Shown: in pieces, positions 1 through 5,152 of the stretch
Position numbering within the stretch: position 1 is the stretch's first letter
How the letters are laid out: each line of letters opens with the position of its first letter
NCBI GenBank assembly: GCA_934636065.1
Contig: CAKTZW010000188.1
Location: 1-5,152 of the forward strand
Origin: an uncultured Labedella sp.
Lineage (GTDB): Bacteria; Actinomycetota; Actinomycetes; Actinomycetales; Microbacteriaceae
Length of the DNA stretch: 5,152 nt
Reading direction: 5' to 3'
The notes under the pieces: generated by a model
The model's database searches: none
Told to the model about the DNA's origin: nothing
The model's input: only the letters and a program-made list of their open reading frames with translations
Position numbers and translations under genes: made by a program

Positions 1-1
1 G

Positions 2-676
2 CTCAAGCGCGAGGCGGCGCTGGCGGCAGCGACGCTCGATCGCGCCGCCGAGCTGACCGGCGTCGTCAATACGCTCTATCGGGGACCCGGCGCCGACGAC
101 GGTCCCTTCTCGGGAGCCAACACGGACGTCGGAGGCATCGTCGACGCGGTCCGCTCCGGAGGCGTCGAGCAGGCCGGCGCCGTGCTCGTGCTCGGCGGCG
201 GCGCGACGGCGGCGTCCACGGTCGTCGCCGCCGCGGAGCTCGGCGCCACCGTTCTCACGATCGCGGTCCGGACGCCCGAGAAGGCGAGCGGGGCCGCCGG
301 GCTCGCCGCGACGCTCGGTCTCGATGCCGCCGTGACCACGCTCGACGCGGTCGACGGCTTGGCGGCGGACGTCGTCGTGTCGACGCTTCCCGGTGGTACC
401 GAGCTCCCGCGCGTCCCGCGGCGGGCGATCGACGACGGCGCCCTCCTCCTCGACGCGGCGTATGCGCCCTGGCCCGGCTCTCTCGTCCCACTCTGGTCCG
501 AGGGTGGCGCCCCGATCGTGCACGGGCTGTCGATGCTCGTGCACCAGGCCGCGCATCAGGTCCGGCTGTTCCTCGGCATCGGCGCGGAGGCGTGGGAGGA
601 GGACGCCGAGCGCGTCACGGCCGCCCTGTTCGCGGTGGTCGGGCTCGACCGGTCCGGTCGGGTCGCGCACTCCTGA
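2..676 (+). CDS. aroE: Shikimate dehydrogenase (NADP+), 5'-truncated by window edge
   Basis: Cytosolic enzyme that reduces 3-dehydroshikimate to shikimate with NADPH, step 4 of the chorismate pathway. The last 224 residues and the TGA stop are present. The first visible residues, LKREAAL, look like the end of the family's N-V-T-x-P-x-K substrate motif, so visible K2 is probably the catalytic lysine and only about 65-75 residues are missing (inference). The catalytic aspartate is in GANTD (visible D42). The Rossmann glycine loop is GGGATAAS (65-72), and VRTPEK (89-94) matches the family's NRTxxK patch that holds the NADP 2'-phosphate, with V in place of [14 protein letters not shown] (151-163) and [19 protein letters not shown] (174-192) are typical C-terminal segments. 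It lies 55 nt upstream of aroC on the same strand. A quinate/shikimate dehydrogenase paralogue is possible in principle, but the aro context favours AroE. Confidence 0.95.
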   Translation, partial: LKREAALAAATLDRAAELTGVVNTLYRGPGADDGPFSGANTDVGGIVDAVRSGGVEQAGAVLVLGGGATAASTVVAAAELGATVLTIAVRTPEKASGAAGLAATLGLDAAVTTLDAVDGLAADVVVSTLPGGTELPRVPRRAIDDGALLLDAAYAPWPGSLVPLWSEGGAPIVHGLSMLVHQAAHQVRLFLGIGAEAWEEDAERVTAALFAVVGLDRSGRVAHS

Positions 677-717
677 GCTGCGCCCTGTCACAGGCGCAGC
701 GCCGCCTCGCGCCTGTG
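677..717 (+). promoter_or_regulatory. Two mutually exclusive hairpins in the aroE-aroC gap
   Basis: Directly visible: hairpin A pairs GCTGCGCC (677-684) with GGCGCAGC (693-700), a perfect 8-bp stem with an 8-nt loop starting right after the aroE stop. Hairpin B pairs CACAGGCGC (689-697) with GCGCCTGTG (709-717), a perfect 9-bp stem with an 11-nt loop. Both use bases 693-697, so they cannot form together in one RNA. The right arm of B ends next to the GGAGG of aroC. Inference: this could be a leader switch that exposes or hides the aroC ribosome-binding site, or B could be a DNA operator. No U-tract follows, so an intrinsic terminator is unlikely. Confidence 0.45.
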
Positions 718-722
718 GGAGG
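717..722 (+). promoter_or_regulatory. aroC Shine-Dalgarno sequence, decides the aroC start
   Basis: GGGAGG ends 9 nt before the ATG at 732, giving good spacing. An in-frame ATG at 723 directly abuts the motif and cannot be served by it, so 732 is preferred. Alternatively GAGGAT (719-724) could be a poor -10 box of a near-leaderless promoter, since it lies 7 nt before the ATG, but it does not match TANNNT and I see no -35. Confidence 0.65.
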
Positions 723-731
723 ATGGGGGAC

Positions 732-1961
732 ATGCTTCGTTGGCTCACCGCCGGGGAATCCCACGGCCCCGAACTCGTCGCCATCCTCGAGGGGCTTCCG
801 TCGGGGGTCCCCGTCACGCTCGACGCGATGCGGGCGGACCTCGCGCGCCGCAAGCTCGGCTACGGCCGCGGCAGCCGCATGAAGTTCGAGGAGGACGAAC
901 TCACCCTCTCCGGCGGTGTCCGCCACGGCCTCAGCCTCGGCAGCCCGGTCGCCCTGCGCGTCGGCAACACCGAGTGGCCGAAGTGGAGCGAGGTCATGAG
1001 CGCCGAGCCGACCGCCACGACGGAGCGCTCGCGCGGTCGCAGCGCGCCGCTCACGCGCCCGCGCCCCGGTCACGCGGACCTCGTCGGCATGCAGAAGTAC
1101 GACTTCGACGAGGCCCGCCCGATCCTCGAGCGCGCGAGCGCCCGGGAGACGGCGGCCCGCGTGGCCCTCGGGTCCGTCGCCCGGTCGTTCCTCGGCGAGC
1201 TCGGCATCCGACTCGTCAGCCACACCCTCTCGATCGGCCCGGTCCGCGTGCCCGAGGGGTACGCGCTCCCCGGCCCGGACGACGTCGATCGCCTCGACGC
1301 CGACCCGCTCCGCTGCTTCGACGCCGACACGAGCGCCGCGATGGTCGCCGAGGTCGATGCGGCGAAGAAGGACGGGGACACGCTCGGCGGCGTCGTGGAG
1401 GTGCTCGCGTACGGACTCCCGCCGGGACTCGGCTCCCACGTCCACTGGGACCGCCGCCTCGACGGCCGCCTCGCCCAGGCGCTCATGGGCATCCAGGCGA
1501 TCAAGGGCGTCGAGGTCGGCGACGGCTTCGCGACCACGACGAGGCGTGGGTCACAGGCGCACGACGAGTTGTTCGTCGGGCCGGACGGCATCGCACGCGC
1601 GAGCGACCGCGCCGGCGGCACCGAGGGCGGGATGAGCACGGGCACCGTGCTGCGCGTCCGGGCCGGCATGAAGCCGATCGCCACGGTGCCGCATGCCCTG
1701 CGCACCGTGGACATCGCCACGGGCGAGCAGGCCACAGCCCATCACCAGCGCTCCGACGTGTGCGCCGTTCCGGCGGCGGGCGTCGTGGCGGAGGCCATGG
1801 TCGCGCTCGTGCTCGCCGACGCCGTGCTCGAGAAGTTCGGCGGCGACTCCGTCGGTGAGACGCGCCGCAACCTCGAGTCGTACCTCGCGGCCATCCCGGG
1901 CGAGCTCCGCACCGCGGTCCGGTCCGATTCGCAGCTCGGTGCGACGTCGGCCGGTGTCTGA
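732..1961 (+). CDS. aroC: Chorismate synthase
   Basis: Converts 5-enolpyruvylshikimate-3-phosphate to chorismate and phosphate, using reduced FMN as a catalytic cofactor; this is the last common step to aromatic amino acids, folate and quinones. At 409 residues it has the size usual for actinobacterial AroC. It starts with the signature [20 protein letters not shown] (6-25), including the conserved His11. [12 protein letters not shown] (40-51), RPGHAD (111-116, second conserved His114), [11 protein letters not shown] (133-143) and [15 protein letters not shown] follow. EGGMSTG (298-304) takes the place of the usual EGG-(I/M)-S-(N/T)-[12 protein letters not shown] (from 340, with conserved D342) is the third signature. 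The ATG at 732 is chosen because the protein then begins directly at the conserved region and has a Shine-Dalgarno at proper spacing. The open frame reaches upstream to 393 within aroE, but that part is arginine/serine-rich shadow sequence. The 3' end overlaps aroK by 8 nt. Confidence 0.98.
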   Translation: MLRWLTAGESHGPELVAILEGLPSGVPVTLDAMRADLARRKLGYGRGSRMKFEEDELTLSGGVRHGLSLGSPVALRVGNTEWPKWSEVMSAEPTATTERSRGRSAPLTRPRPGHADLVGMQKYDFDEARPILERASARETAARVALGSVARSFLGELGIRLVSHTLSIGPVRVPEGYALPGPDDVDRLDADPLRCFDADTSAAMVAEVDAAKKDGDTLGGVVEVLAYGLPPGLGSHVHWDRRLDGRLAQALMGIQAIKGVEVGDGFATTTRRGSQAHDELFVGPDGIARASDRAGGTEGGMSTGTVLRVRAGMKPIATVPHALRTVDIATGEQATAHHQRSDVCAVPAAGVVAEAMVALVLADAVLEKFGGDSVGETRRNLESYLAAIPGELRTAVRSDSQLGATSAGV

Positions 1962-2463
1962 GCCCGCCGTTCGCGCGCTCGTCCTGATCGGGCCGATGGC
2001 GGCGGGGAAGTCGAAGATCGGCCGACGCGTCTCCCGCGCGATCGGTCTGCCCTTCGTCGACACCGACCGCGTGATCGCCGCCCAGCACGGGCCGATCCCG
2101 CAGATCTTCGAGCAGGAGGGCGAGCCCGCCTTCCGCGAGTACGAACGCGAGATCGTCGCGCGCGCCGTGTCCTCCCGCTCCGTCGTGAGCCTCGGCGGGG
2201 GAGCGGTCGTCCACCCGGAGACGCGGCGGCTCCTCGCGGGCGCCCCGGTGGTGTATCTGACGGTGACGGCGGAGGCCGTCCGCTCGCGGATCGCCGGATC
2301 GAGTCGGCCGCTGCTGAGCGAGGGCATCGAGTCGTGGCAGCGCATCTTCGCGGAGAGACGGCCGATCTACGAGGAGCTTGCGACGGAGACCTGGGACACC
2401 TCGTCCCTCCCGATCACACGACTCGCCGAGGAGATCGCCGAGTGGGCGAAAGGACGGATATGA
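1954..2463 (+). CDS. aroK: Shikimate kinase
   Basis: Cytosolic P-loop kinase that phosphorylates shikimate at O3 with ATP, step 5 of the pathway. It has 169 residues, within the usual 165-180. The Walker A loop is GPMAAGKS (13-20) followed by K21, where most family members have Thr. The shikimate-binding residues are present: D36 and D38 in DTD, R61 in FREYE, the GGG loop (81-83) in SLGGGAV, lid arginine R118 in SRPLL, and R135 in the RRPIY segment. The start is taken as GTG at 1954, overlapping the aroC stop (GTGTCTGA), because it leaves the usual short N-terminus before the first beta strand. Another in-frame GTG lies at 1939. Neither has a clear Shine-Dalgarno, so translation is probably coupled to aroC termination. 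The end overlaps aroB in ATGA. Confidence 0.96.
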   Translation: MSEPAVRALVLIGPMAAGKSKIGRRVSRAIGLPFVDTDRVIAAQHGPIPQIFEQEGEPAFREYEREIVARAVSSRSVVSLGGGAVVHPETRRLLAGAPVVYLTVTAEAVRSRIAGSSRPLLSEGIESWQRIFAERRPIYEELATETWDTSSLPITRLAEEIAEWAKGRI

Positions 2464-3560
2464 CGCAGAACGGCAACGAACCGACCGGCGACGGCCGGAT
2501 CAGGGTGGGCGGCGAGGACGGCTACGAGGTCCACGTCGGCCGCGACCTGTCCGGCCGCGTGACCGAGGCGCTCGGCCCGGGCGTCCGCAAGGTGCTCGTG
2601 GTGCACGCTCCGACGCTCGCGGCGGAGGCGGCACGATTGCGTGAGCGCCTCCTCGACTCGTCCCTCGAGGTCCTGCTCGCGGAGATCCCCGACGCCGAGT
2701 CCGGGAAGCGGGTGGAAGTGGCGGCGTTCTGCTGGCAGATCCTCGGGCAGGCGGACTTCACCCGCAGCGACGCCGTCATCGGACTCGGCGGGGGCGCCGT
2801 GACCGACCTCGCGGGCTTCGTCGCCGCCACGTGGCTGCGCGGAGTGAAGGTGGTCCAGATCCCGACGACGGTGCTCGGCATGGTCGACGCGGCCGTGGGC
2901 GGCAAGACGGGCATCAACACCAACGAGGGCAAGAACCTCGTCGGTGCCTTCCACGCGCCGACAGCCGTCATCGCCGACCTCGAGCTCCTGTCGACGCTGT
3001 CGCGCAACGAGATCCTCGCGGGGTTCGCCGAGGTCGTGAAGTGCGGGTTCATCGGAGACCCCCGCATCCTCGACGTCATCGAGGCCGACGTGTCGCGCGT
3101 GACGGACCCGACGACCGACGAGTTCCGGGAGGTCGTCGAGCGCTCGATCGCACTCAAGGCCGCCGTGGTGAGCGAGGACTTCACGGAGCAGGGCCGCCGC
3201 GAGATCCTCAACTACGGTCACACCCTCGGTCACGCCATCGAGCACGCCGAGCGCTACCAGTGGCGGCACGGCGCCGCCGTCGCGATCGGGATGGTGTTCG
3301 CCGCCGAGCTCGGTCGACTGTCGGGTCCGCTCTCGGACGCCGTCGTCGACCGGCATCGGTCGGTGCTGACGTCCCTCGACCTCCCGATCGACTACCCGGT
3401 CGGACGGTGGAACACGCTGCTCGCGACGATGCAGCGCGACAAGAAGGCGAGAGCCGGCCTGCTCCGCTTCATCGTGCTCGACGACATCGCCCGGCCCACG
3501 GTCCTCACCGGCCCGGACCAGTCGCTCCTCTTCACCGCCTGGCAGGAGGTAGGTTCATAG
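2460..3560 (+). CDS. aroB: 3-dehydroquinate synthase
   Basis: NAD- and metal-dependent lyase that cyclises DAHP to 3-dehydroquinate with loss of phosphate, step 2 of the pathway. It has 366 residues, typical for the family. The nucleotide-binding part carries [18 protein letters not shown] (108-125) and [20 protein letters not shown] (134-153), followed by [11 protein letters not shown]. The metal ligands are predicted as E191 ([10 protein letters not shown]), H254 ([11 protein letters not shown]) and H270 ([10 protein letters not shown]). The 16-residue spacing of the two histidines matches the Aspergillus AROM enzyme (H271/H287), and H258 matches its catalytic H275. The ATG overlaps the aroK TGA by 4 nt (ATGA), with GAAAGGA (2448-2454) 5 nt before it. 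The first 12 or so residues are a polar extension before the fold begins. A 2-deoxy-scyllo-inosose synthase-type relative is unlikely given the aro neighbours. Confidence 0.98.
   Translation: MTQNGNEPTGDGRIRVGGEDGYEVHVGRDLSGRVTEALGPGVRKVLVVHAPTLAAEAARLRERLLDSSLEVLLAEIPDAESGKRVEVAAFCWQILGQADFTRSDAVIGLGGGAVTDLAGFVAATWLRGVKVVQIPTTVLGMVDAAVGGKTGINTNEGKNLVGAFHAPTAVIADLELLSTLSRNEILAGFAEVVKCGFIGDPRILDVIEADVSRVTDPTTDEFREVVERSIALKAAVVSEDFTEQGRREILNYGHTLGHAIEHAERYQWRHGAAVAIGMVFAAELGRLSGPLSDAVVDRHRSVLTSLDLPIDYPVGRWNTLLATMQRDKKARAGLLRFIVLDDIARPTVLTGPDQSLLFTAWQEVGS
3544..3550 (+). promoter_or_regulatory. aroQ Shine-Dalgarno inside the aroB 3' end
   Basis: AGGAGGT is the strongest Shine-Dalgarno-like match I noticed in the window. 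It lies within the last codons of aroB, 12 nt before the aroQ ATG. That spacing is longer than the usual 5-9 nt, but no other in-frame start codon lies between. Confidence 0.6.
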
Positions 3561-3562
3561 CC

Positions 3563-4000
3563 ATGCCGACCGTGCTCGTCCTCAACGGACCCAACCTCGG
3601 ACGCCTCGGCAGCCGCGAGCCCGACGTCTACGGTGCCGCCGACCTCGACGCGCTCCGCGCCCACCTCGGGCAGGCCGCCCCCGACGGCTGGGTCGTCGAC
3701 CTGCGTCAGACGGACGACGAGGGCGAGCTCGTCGGGTGGCTGCACGAGGCCGTCGACACGGGAGCCCCCGTGATCCTCAACCCCGCCGCCTTCACCCACT
3801 ACAGCTACGCGTTGCGAGACGCTGTCGCGCTCGTCACGAAGCCCGGCGGCACGCTCGTCGAGGTGCACATCTCGAACCCGCACGCCCGCGAGGCCTTCCG
3901 GCACACCAGCGTGATCTCAGGGGTCGCGTCGGGGGTGATCGCGGGCTTCGGCTTCGACTCGTACCGGCTCGCGCTCCTGCACATCGTCAGTACGTCCTGA
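3563..4000 (+). CDS. aroQ: 3-dehydroquinate dehydratase, type II
   Basis: Removes water from 3-dehydroquinate to give 3-dehydroshikimate, step 3 of the pathway. Type II enzymes are small flavodoxin-like proteins that form dodecamers. It has 145 residues, the usual length. The active-site set is complete by comparison with the Mycobacterium tuberculosis enzyme: N11 in [10 protein letters not shown]18 and the catalytic Y23 in SREPDVYG on the mobile loop, N73 and H79 in [10 protein letters not shown]102 in EVHISN, and R109 and R113 in HAREAFR. The segment [10 protein letters not shown] has two tyrosines where the M. tuberculosis enzyme has Thr and Val, which looks like a lineage variant rather than a defect. 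ATG follows the aroB stop after 2 nt, so it belongs to the aro unit. The gene product is sometimes labelled aroD in actinobacteria, but it is not the type I (Schiff-base) enzyme. Confidence 0.97.
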   Translation: MPTVLVLNGPNLGRLGSREPDVYGAADLDALRAHLGQAAPDGWVVDLRQTDDEGELVGWLHEAVDTGAPVILNPAAFTHYSYALRDAVALVTKPGGTLVEVHISNPHAREAFRHTSVISGVASGVIAGFGFDSYRLALLHIVSTS

Positions 4001-4002
4001 CG
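3985..4002 (+). terminator. Small hairpin across the aroQ stop codon, weak terminator candidate
   Basis: CGTCAG (3985-3990) pairs with CTGACG (3997-4002) around a 6-nt loop; the TGA stop lies in the right arm. No T-run follows, so this is not a canonical intrinsic terminator. It may still mark the 3' end of the aro transcript, or be chance. Confidence 0.2.
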
Positions 4003-4008
4003 GGCGCA

Positions 4009-4038
4009 TTGGCCAGTCCGAGCGCCTGCCGGTAGACT
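4009..4038 (+). promoter_or_regulatory. Predicted efp-nusB promoter
   Basis: TTGGCC (4009-4014) resembles a -35 box (TTGACA) and TAGACT (4033-4038) fits the actinobacterial -10 consensus TANNNT, with an 18-nt spacer. Transcription would start near 4045, leaving a leader of about 65-70 nt before efp. The position in the largest intergenic gap supports it. Confidence 0.6.
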
Positions 4039-4046
4039 CGGCTGCC

Positions 4047-4087
4047 GGCCGACTCCGGCCCTTCGCGGTTCCAGGCCGCTTCTCTCT
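4047..4087 (+). promoter_or_regulatory. Two small hairpins and pyrimidine tail in the efp leader
   Basis: GGCCG (4047-4051) pairs with CGGCC (4056-4060) around ACTC, and GCGG (4065-4068) with CCGC (4076-4079) around 7 nt. TTCTCTCT (4080-4087) follows. The hairpin-plus-pyrimidine layout loosely resembles a terminator, either for aroQ read-through or as an attenuator of the efp transcript. The stems are short and the tail is not uniform, so a plain structured leader is equally likely. Confidence 0.25.
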
Positions 4088-4112
4088 GACCGCGTATCGA
4101 ACGGACATCCCC

Positions 4113-4676
4113 ATGGCTTCAACCGCTGACATCAAGAACGGCGTCGTCATCAACATCGACGGACAGTTGTGGTCCGTCATCGAGTTCCAGCACGTCAAGC
4201 CCGGCAAGGGCGGCGCGTTCGTCCGCACGAAGCTCAAGAACATCATGACGGGCAAGGTCGTCGACAAGACGTACAATGCCGGCGCGAAGATCGAGACCGA
4301 GAACGTCGACCGCCGCGACTACCAGTACCTGTACAACGACGGCTCCGGTTTCGTCTTCATGGACACGAGCGACTACGACCAGATCACGGTCCCAGCCGAG
4401 ATCGTCGGCGACGCCGCCAACTTCATGCTCGAGAACCAGATGGCCACGGTCGCGATGAACAACGGCAACCCGCTCTACGTCGAGCTGCCCGCGTCGGTCG
4501 TCCTCGAGATCACCTACACCGAGCCCGGCCTGCAGGGAGACCGTTCGACCGGTGGCACCAAGCCGGCGACCGTCGAGACCGGCTACCAGATCCAGGTCCC
4601 GCTGTTCCTCGAGACGGGCACGAAGGTCAAGGTCGACACCCGCACCGGCGACTACCTGGGCCGGGTCACCGACTAG
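4113..4676 (+). CDS. efp: Translation elongation factor P
   Basis: Binds the ribosome next to the P site and restores peptide bond formation when ribosomes stall on consecutive prolines. It has 187 residues, the standard length, in three beta-barrel domains: KOW-like N-terminal domain (about 1-64), OB domain II (about 65-128) and OB domain III (about 129-187). Domain III carries the signature around [17 protein letters not shown] (153-169) and [12 protein letters not shown]. The tip residue that reaches the peptidyl-tRNA is K32 in [10 protein letters not shown] (27-36). Well-studied actinobacterial EF-Ps read PGKGP there and work without modification; this one has G34. No epmA, ymfI or earP modification gene is in the window. 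The ATG at 4113 gives the expected [10 protein letters not shown] start. There is no real Shine-Dalgarno, only ACGGA (4101-4105). Its promoter is probably at 4009-4038, and nusB follows with one overlapping base. Confidence 0.98.
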   Translation: MASTADIKNGVVINIDGQLWSVIEFQHVKPGKGGAFVRTKLKNIMTGKVVDKTYNAGAKIETENVDRRDYQYLYNDGSGFVFMDTSDYDQITVPAEIVGDAANFMLENQMATVAMNNGNPLYVELPASVVLEITYTEPGLQGDRSTGGTKPATVETGYQIQVPLFLETGTKVKVDTRTGDYLGRVTD

Positions 4677-5089
4677 TGGGAGCCCGCACGAAGGCGCGCA
4701 AGCGCGCTCTCGACATCCTCTACTCCGCCGACGTGCGCCGCATCACCCCGGCGGAGGCGTTGTCCGCAGAAGCGGGGCGTGCCGCGAGCGAGCCCGACCG
4801 CGCGGCGTCGTGGCTCTACGCGCGCGACATCGTCGACGGTGTGATCGACAACCAGGTCGAGATCGACGAGCAGATCGAGACGTTCTCTCAGGGCTGGTCC
4901 CTCGAGCGCATGCCCGCGATCGATCGCGCCATCCTCCGCATCGGCGTCTGGGAGGTGCTCTTCAACGACGAGATCCCGACGGGTGTCGCGATCGACGAAG
5001 CCGTCGAAGCGGCGAAGCAGTACTCGACCGACGATTCGCCGACCTTCGTGAACGGTCTCCTCGGGCGGATCGCGCAGCAGGCCGGCTGA
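4676..5089 (+). CDS. nusB: Transcription antitermination factor NusB
   Basis: RNA-binding partner of NusE (ribosomal protein S10). The complex binds boxA in rRNA operon leaders and prevents premature Rho-dependent termination. It has 137 residues, a complete single all-helical domain. ARTKARKRALDILYSADVR (3-21) is the typical basic, arginine-rich first helix used in RNA binding. WSLERMPAIDRAILRIGVWE (74-93), then PTGVAIDEAVEAAKQYS (101-117) and SPTFVNGLLGRIA (121-133), are the conserved helices of the family. GTG at 4676 overlaps the last base of the efp TAG (TAGTG) and starts the protein just before the first helix. No Shine-Dalgarno is obvious, so translation probably depends on ribosomes finishing efp. 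The efp-nusB pairing is common in actinobacteria and also known in other bacteria. Confidence 0.96.
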   Translation: MGARTKARKRALDILYSADVRRITPAEALSAEAGRAASEPDRAASWLYARDIVDGVIDNQVEIDEQIETFSQGWSLERMPAIDRAILRIGVWEVLFNDEIPTGVAIDEAVEAAKQYSTDDSPTFVNGLLGRIAQQAG

Positions 5090-5102
5090 ACACGCGGAGC
5101 GA

Positions 5103-5130
5103 CGTCGTCGCCCTGCTAGGCTCGACGACG
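5103..5130. repeat. 8-bp perfect inverted repeat around a -10 box
   Basis: CGTCGTCG (5103-5110) and CGACGACG (5123-5130) are exact reverse complements, separated by 12 nt that contain the extended -10 at 5114-5122. It could be an operator for a dimeric regulator, a hairpin ending nusB transcripts (no T-run follows), or chance in sequence where GTC and GAC triplets are very common. A second overlapping stem, GCGAC (5099-5103) with GTCGC (5107-5111), is weaker, with a 3-nt loop. Confidence 0.4.
5114..5122 (+). promoter_or_regulatory. Predicted extended -10 promoter downstream of nusB
   Basis: TGCTAGGCT contains TAGGCT, matching the TANNNT -10 form, preceded by TGC, an extended -10 motif. No good -35 stands 16-18 nt upstream, which fits an extended -10 promoter. 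Transcription would start about 5129 and read out of the window into the next gene. The location 25 nt after the nusB stop supports a new transcription unit. Confidence 0.5.
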
Positions 5131-5152
5131 GCAACGAGACAACCTTTAACAC
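5131..5152 (+). other. Start of an untranslated leader cut by the window edge, possibly of pyrR
   Basis: These 22 bases after the predicted start site have no start codon and include AACCTTTAACAC, which is unusually AT-rich for this window. In many actinobacteria the gene after nusB is pyrR, whose leader RNA is bound by PyrR. The identity here is an inference from gene order only; the diagnostic stem-loop would lie beyond the edge. Confidence 0.25.

Noticed and set aside
393..731. N-terminal extension of aroC to an upstream ATG at 393 or 723
   Set aside because: Bases 393-676 are the aroE coding region in another frame and translate to Arg/Ser-rich sequence. ATG 723 directly abuts the Shine-Dalgarno, so ATG 732 fits best.
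615..1445. Antisense open frame of 276 codons opposite aroC
   Set aside because: Long antisense frames are expected opposite GC-rich codons. The product is low-complexity (Ala/Arg/Glu/Val) with no recognisable fold, and no promoter or Shine-Dalgarno supports it.
740..1858. Long + strand frame (372 codons) inside aroC
   Set aside because: It lies entirely in aroC in another frame, and its translation is dominated by Arg, Pro and Gly without any domain motif. This is a GC-bias shadow.
1551..2345. Antisense open frame of 264 codons opposite aroC/aroK
   Set aside because: It spans the junction of two certain + strand genes and shows only compositional sequence.
2367..3356. Antisense open frame of 329 codons opposite aroB
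   Set aside because: The product is rich in Asp, Glu, His and Arg, as expected from mirroring aroB codons. It shows no motif, and aroB on the + strand is certain.
4095..4100. TATCGA as a second -10 box close to the efp start
   Set aside because: It lacks the final T of TANNNT, and no -35 is found 16-18 nt upstream; the 4009-4038 promoter is clearly better.
1..5152. Mobile element, CRISPR, phage, defence system or tRNA gene
   Set aside because: All sequence is accounted for by seven housekeeping genes and short gaps. I saw no direct repeat arrays, transposase or integrase motifs, or tRNA-like cloverleaf in the gaps.

Overview
The window is a compact, very GC-rich stretch of bacterial chromosome with every gene on the + strand. 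It holds most of a shikimate (aromatic amino acid precursor) gene cluster, followed by a short translation/transcription-factor unit and the start of a further regulated region. GC-rich third codon positions, GTG starts, TANNNT-type -10 boxes, the order aroE-aroC-aroK-aroB-aroQ-efp-nusB and the protein sequences point to an actinobacterium, probably Microbacteriaceae. The phylum is a strong inference; the family is a moderate one based on remembered resemblance of EF-P and gene order.

Layout: (1) 2-676, the 3' three-quarters of aroE (shikimate dehydrogenase). (2) 677-731, a 55-nt gap with two overlapping, mutually exclusive inverted repeats ending at the aroC ribosome-binding site. (3) 732-1961 aroC (chorismate synthase), 1954-2463 aroK (shikimate kinase), 2460-3560 aroB (3-dehydroquinate synthase), 3563-4000 aroQ (type II 3-dehydroquinate dehydratase). 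These four are joined by overlaps of 8 and 4 nt and a gap of 2 nt, so they are almost certainly one translationally coupled unit. (4) 4001-4112, the largest gap, with a good promoter and small hairpins. (5) 4113-4676 efp (elongation factor P) and 4676-5089 nusB, overlapping by one base. (6) 5090-5152, an extended -10 promoter framed by an 8-bp inverted repeat, probably driving a gene just outside the window; pyrR and the pyrimidine operon often follow nusB in actinobacteria.

Together AroB, AroQ, AroE, AroK and AroC supply steps 2, 3, 4, 5 and 7 of the seven-step route from DAHP to chorismate. DAHP synthase and EPSP synthase (AroA) must lie elsewhere. EF-P relieves ribosome stalling at polyproline, and NusB acts in antitermination on rRNA operons. 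Both are growth-linked functions and appear to have their own promoter.

I found no mobile element, CRISPR array, tRNA/rRNA gene, pseudogene or unfamiliar gene system. This is ordinary core-genome content. The points worth a second look are in the intergenic regulatory structures (677-722, 4009-4112, 5103-5152) and a few residue-level deviations, notably the PGKGG tip loop of EF-P.
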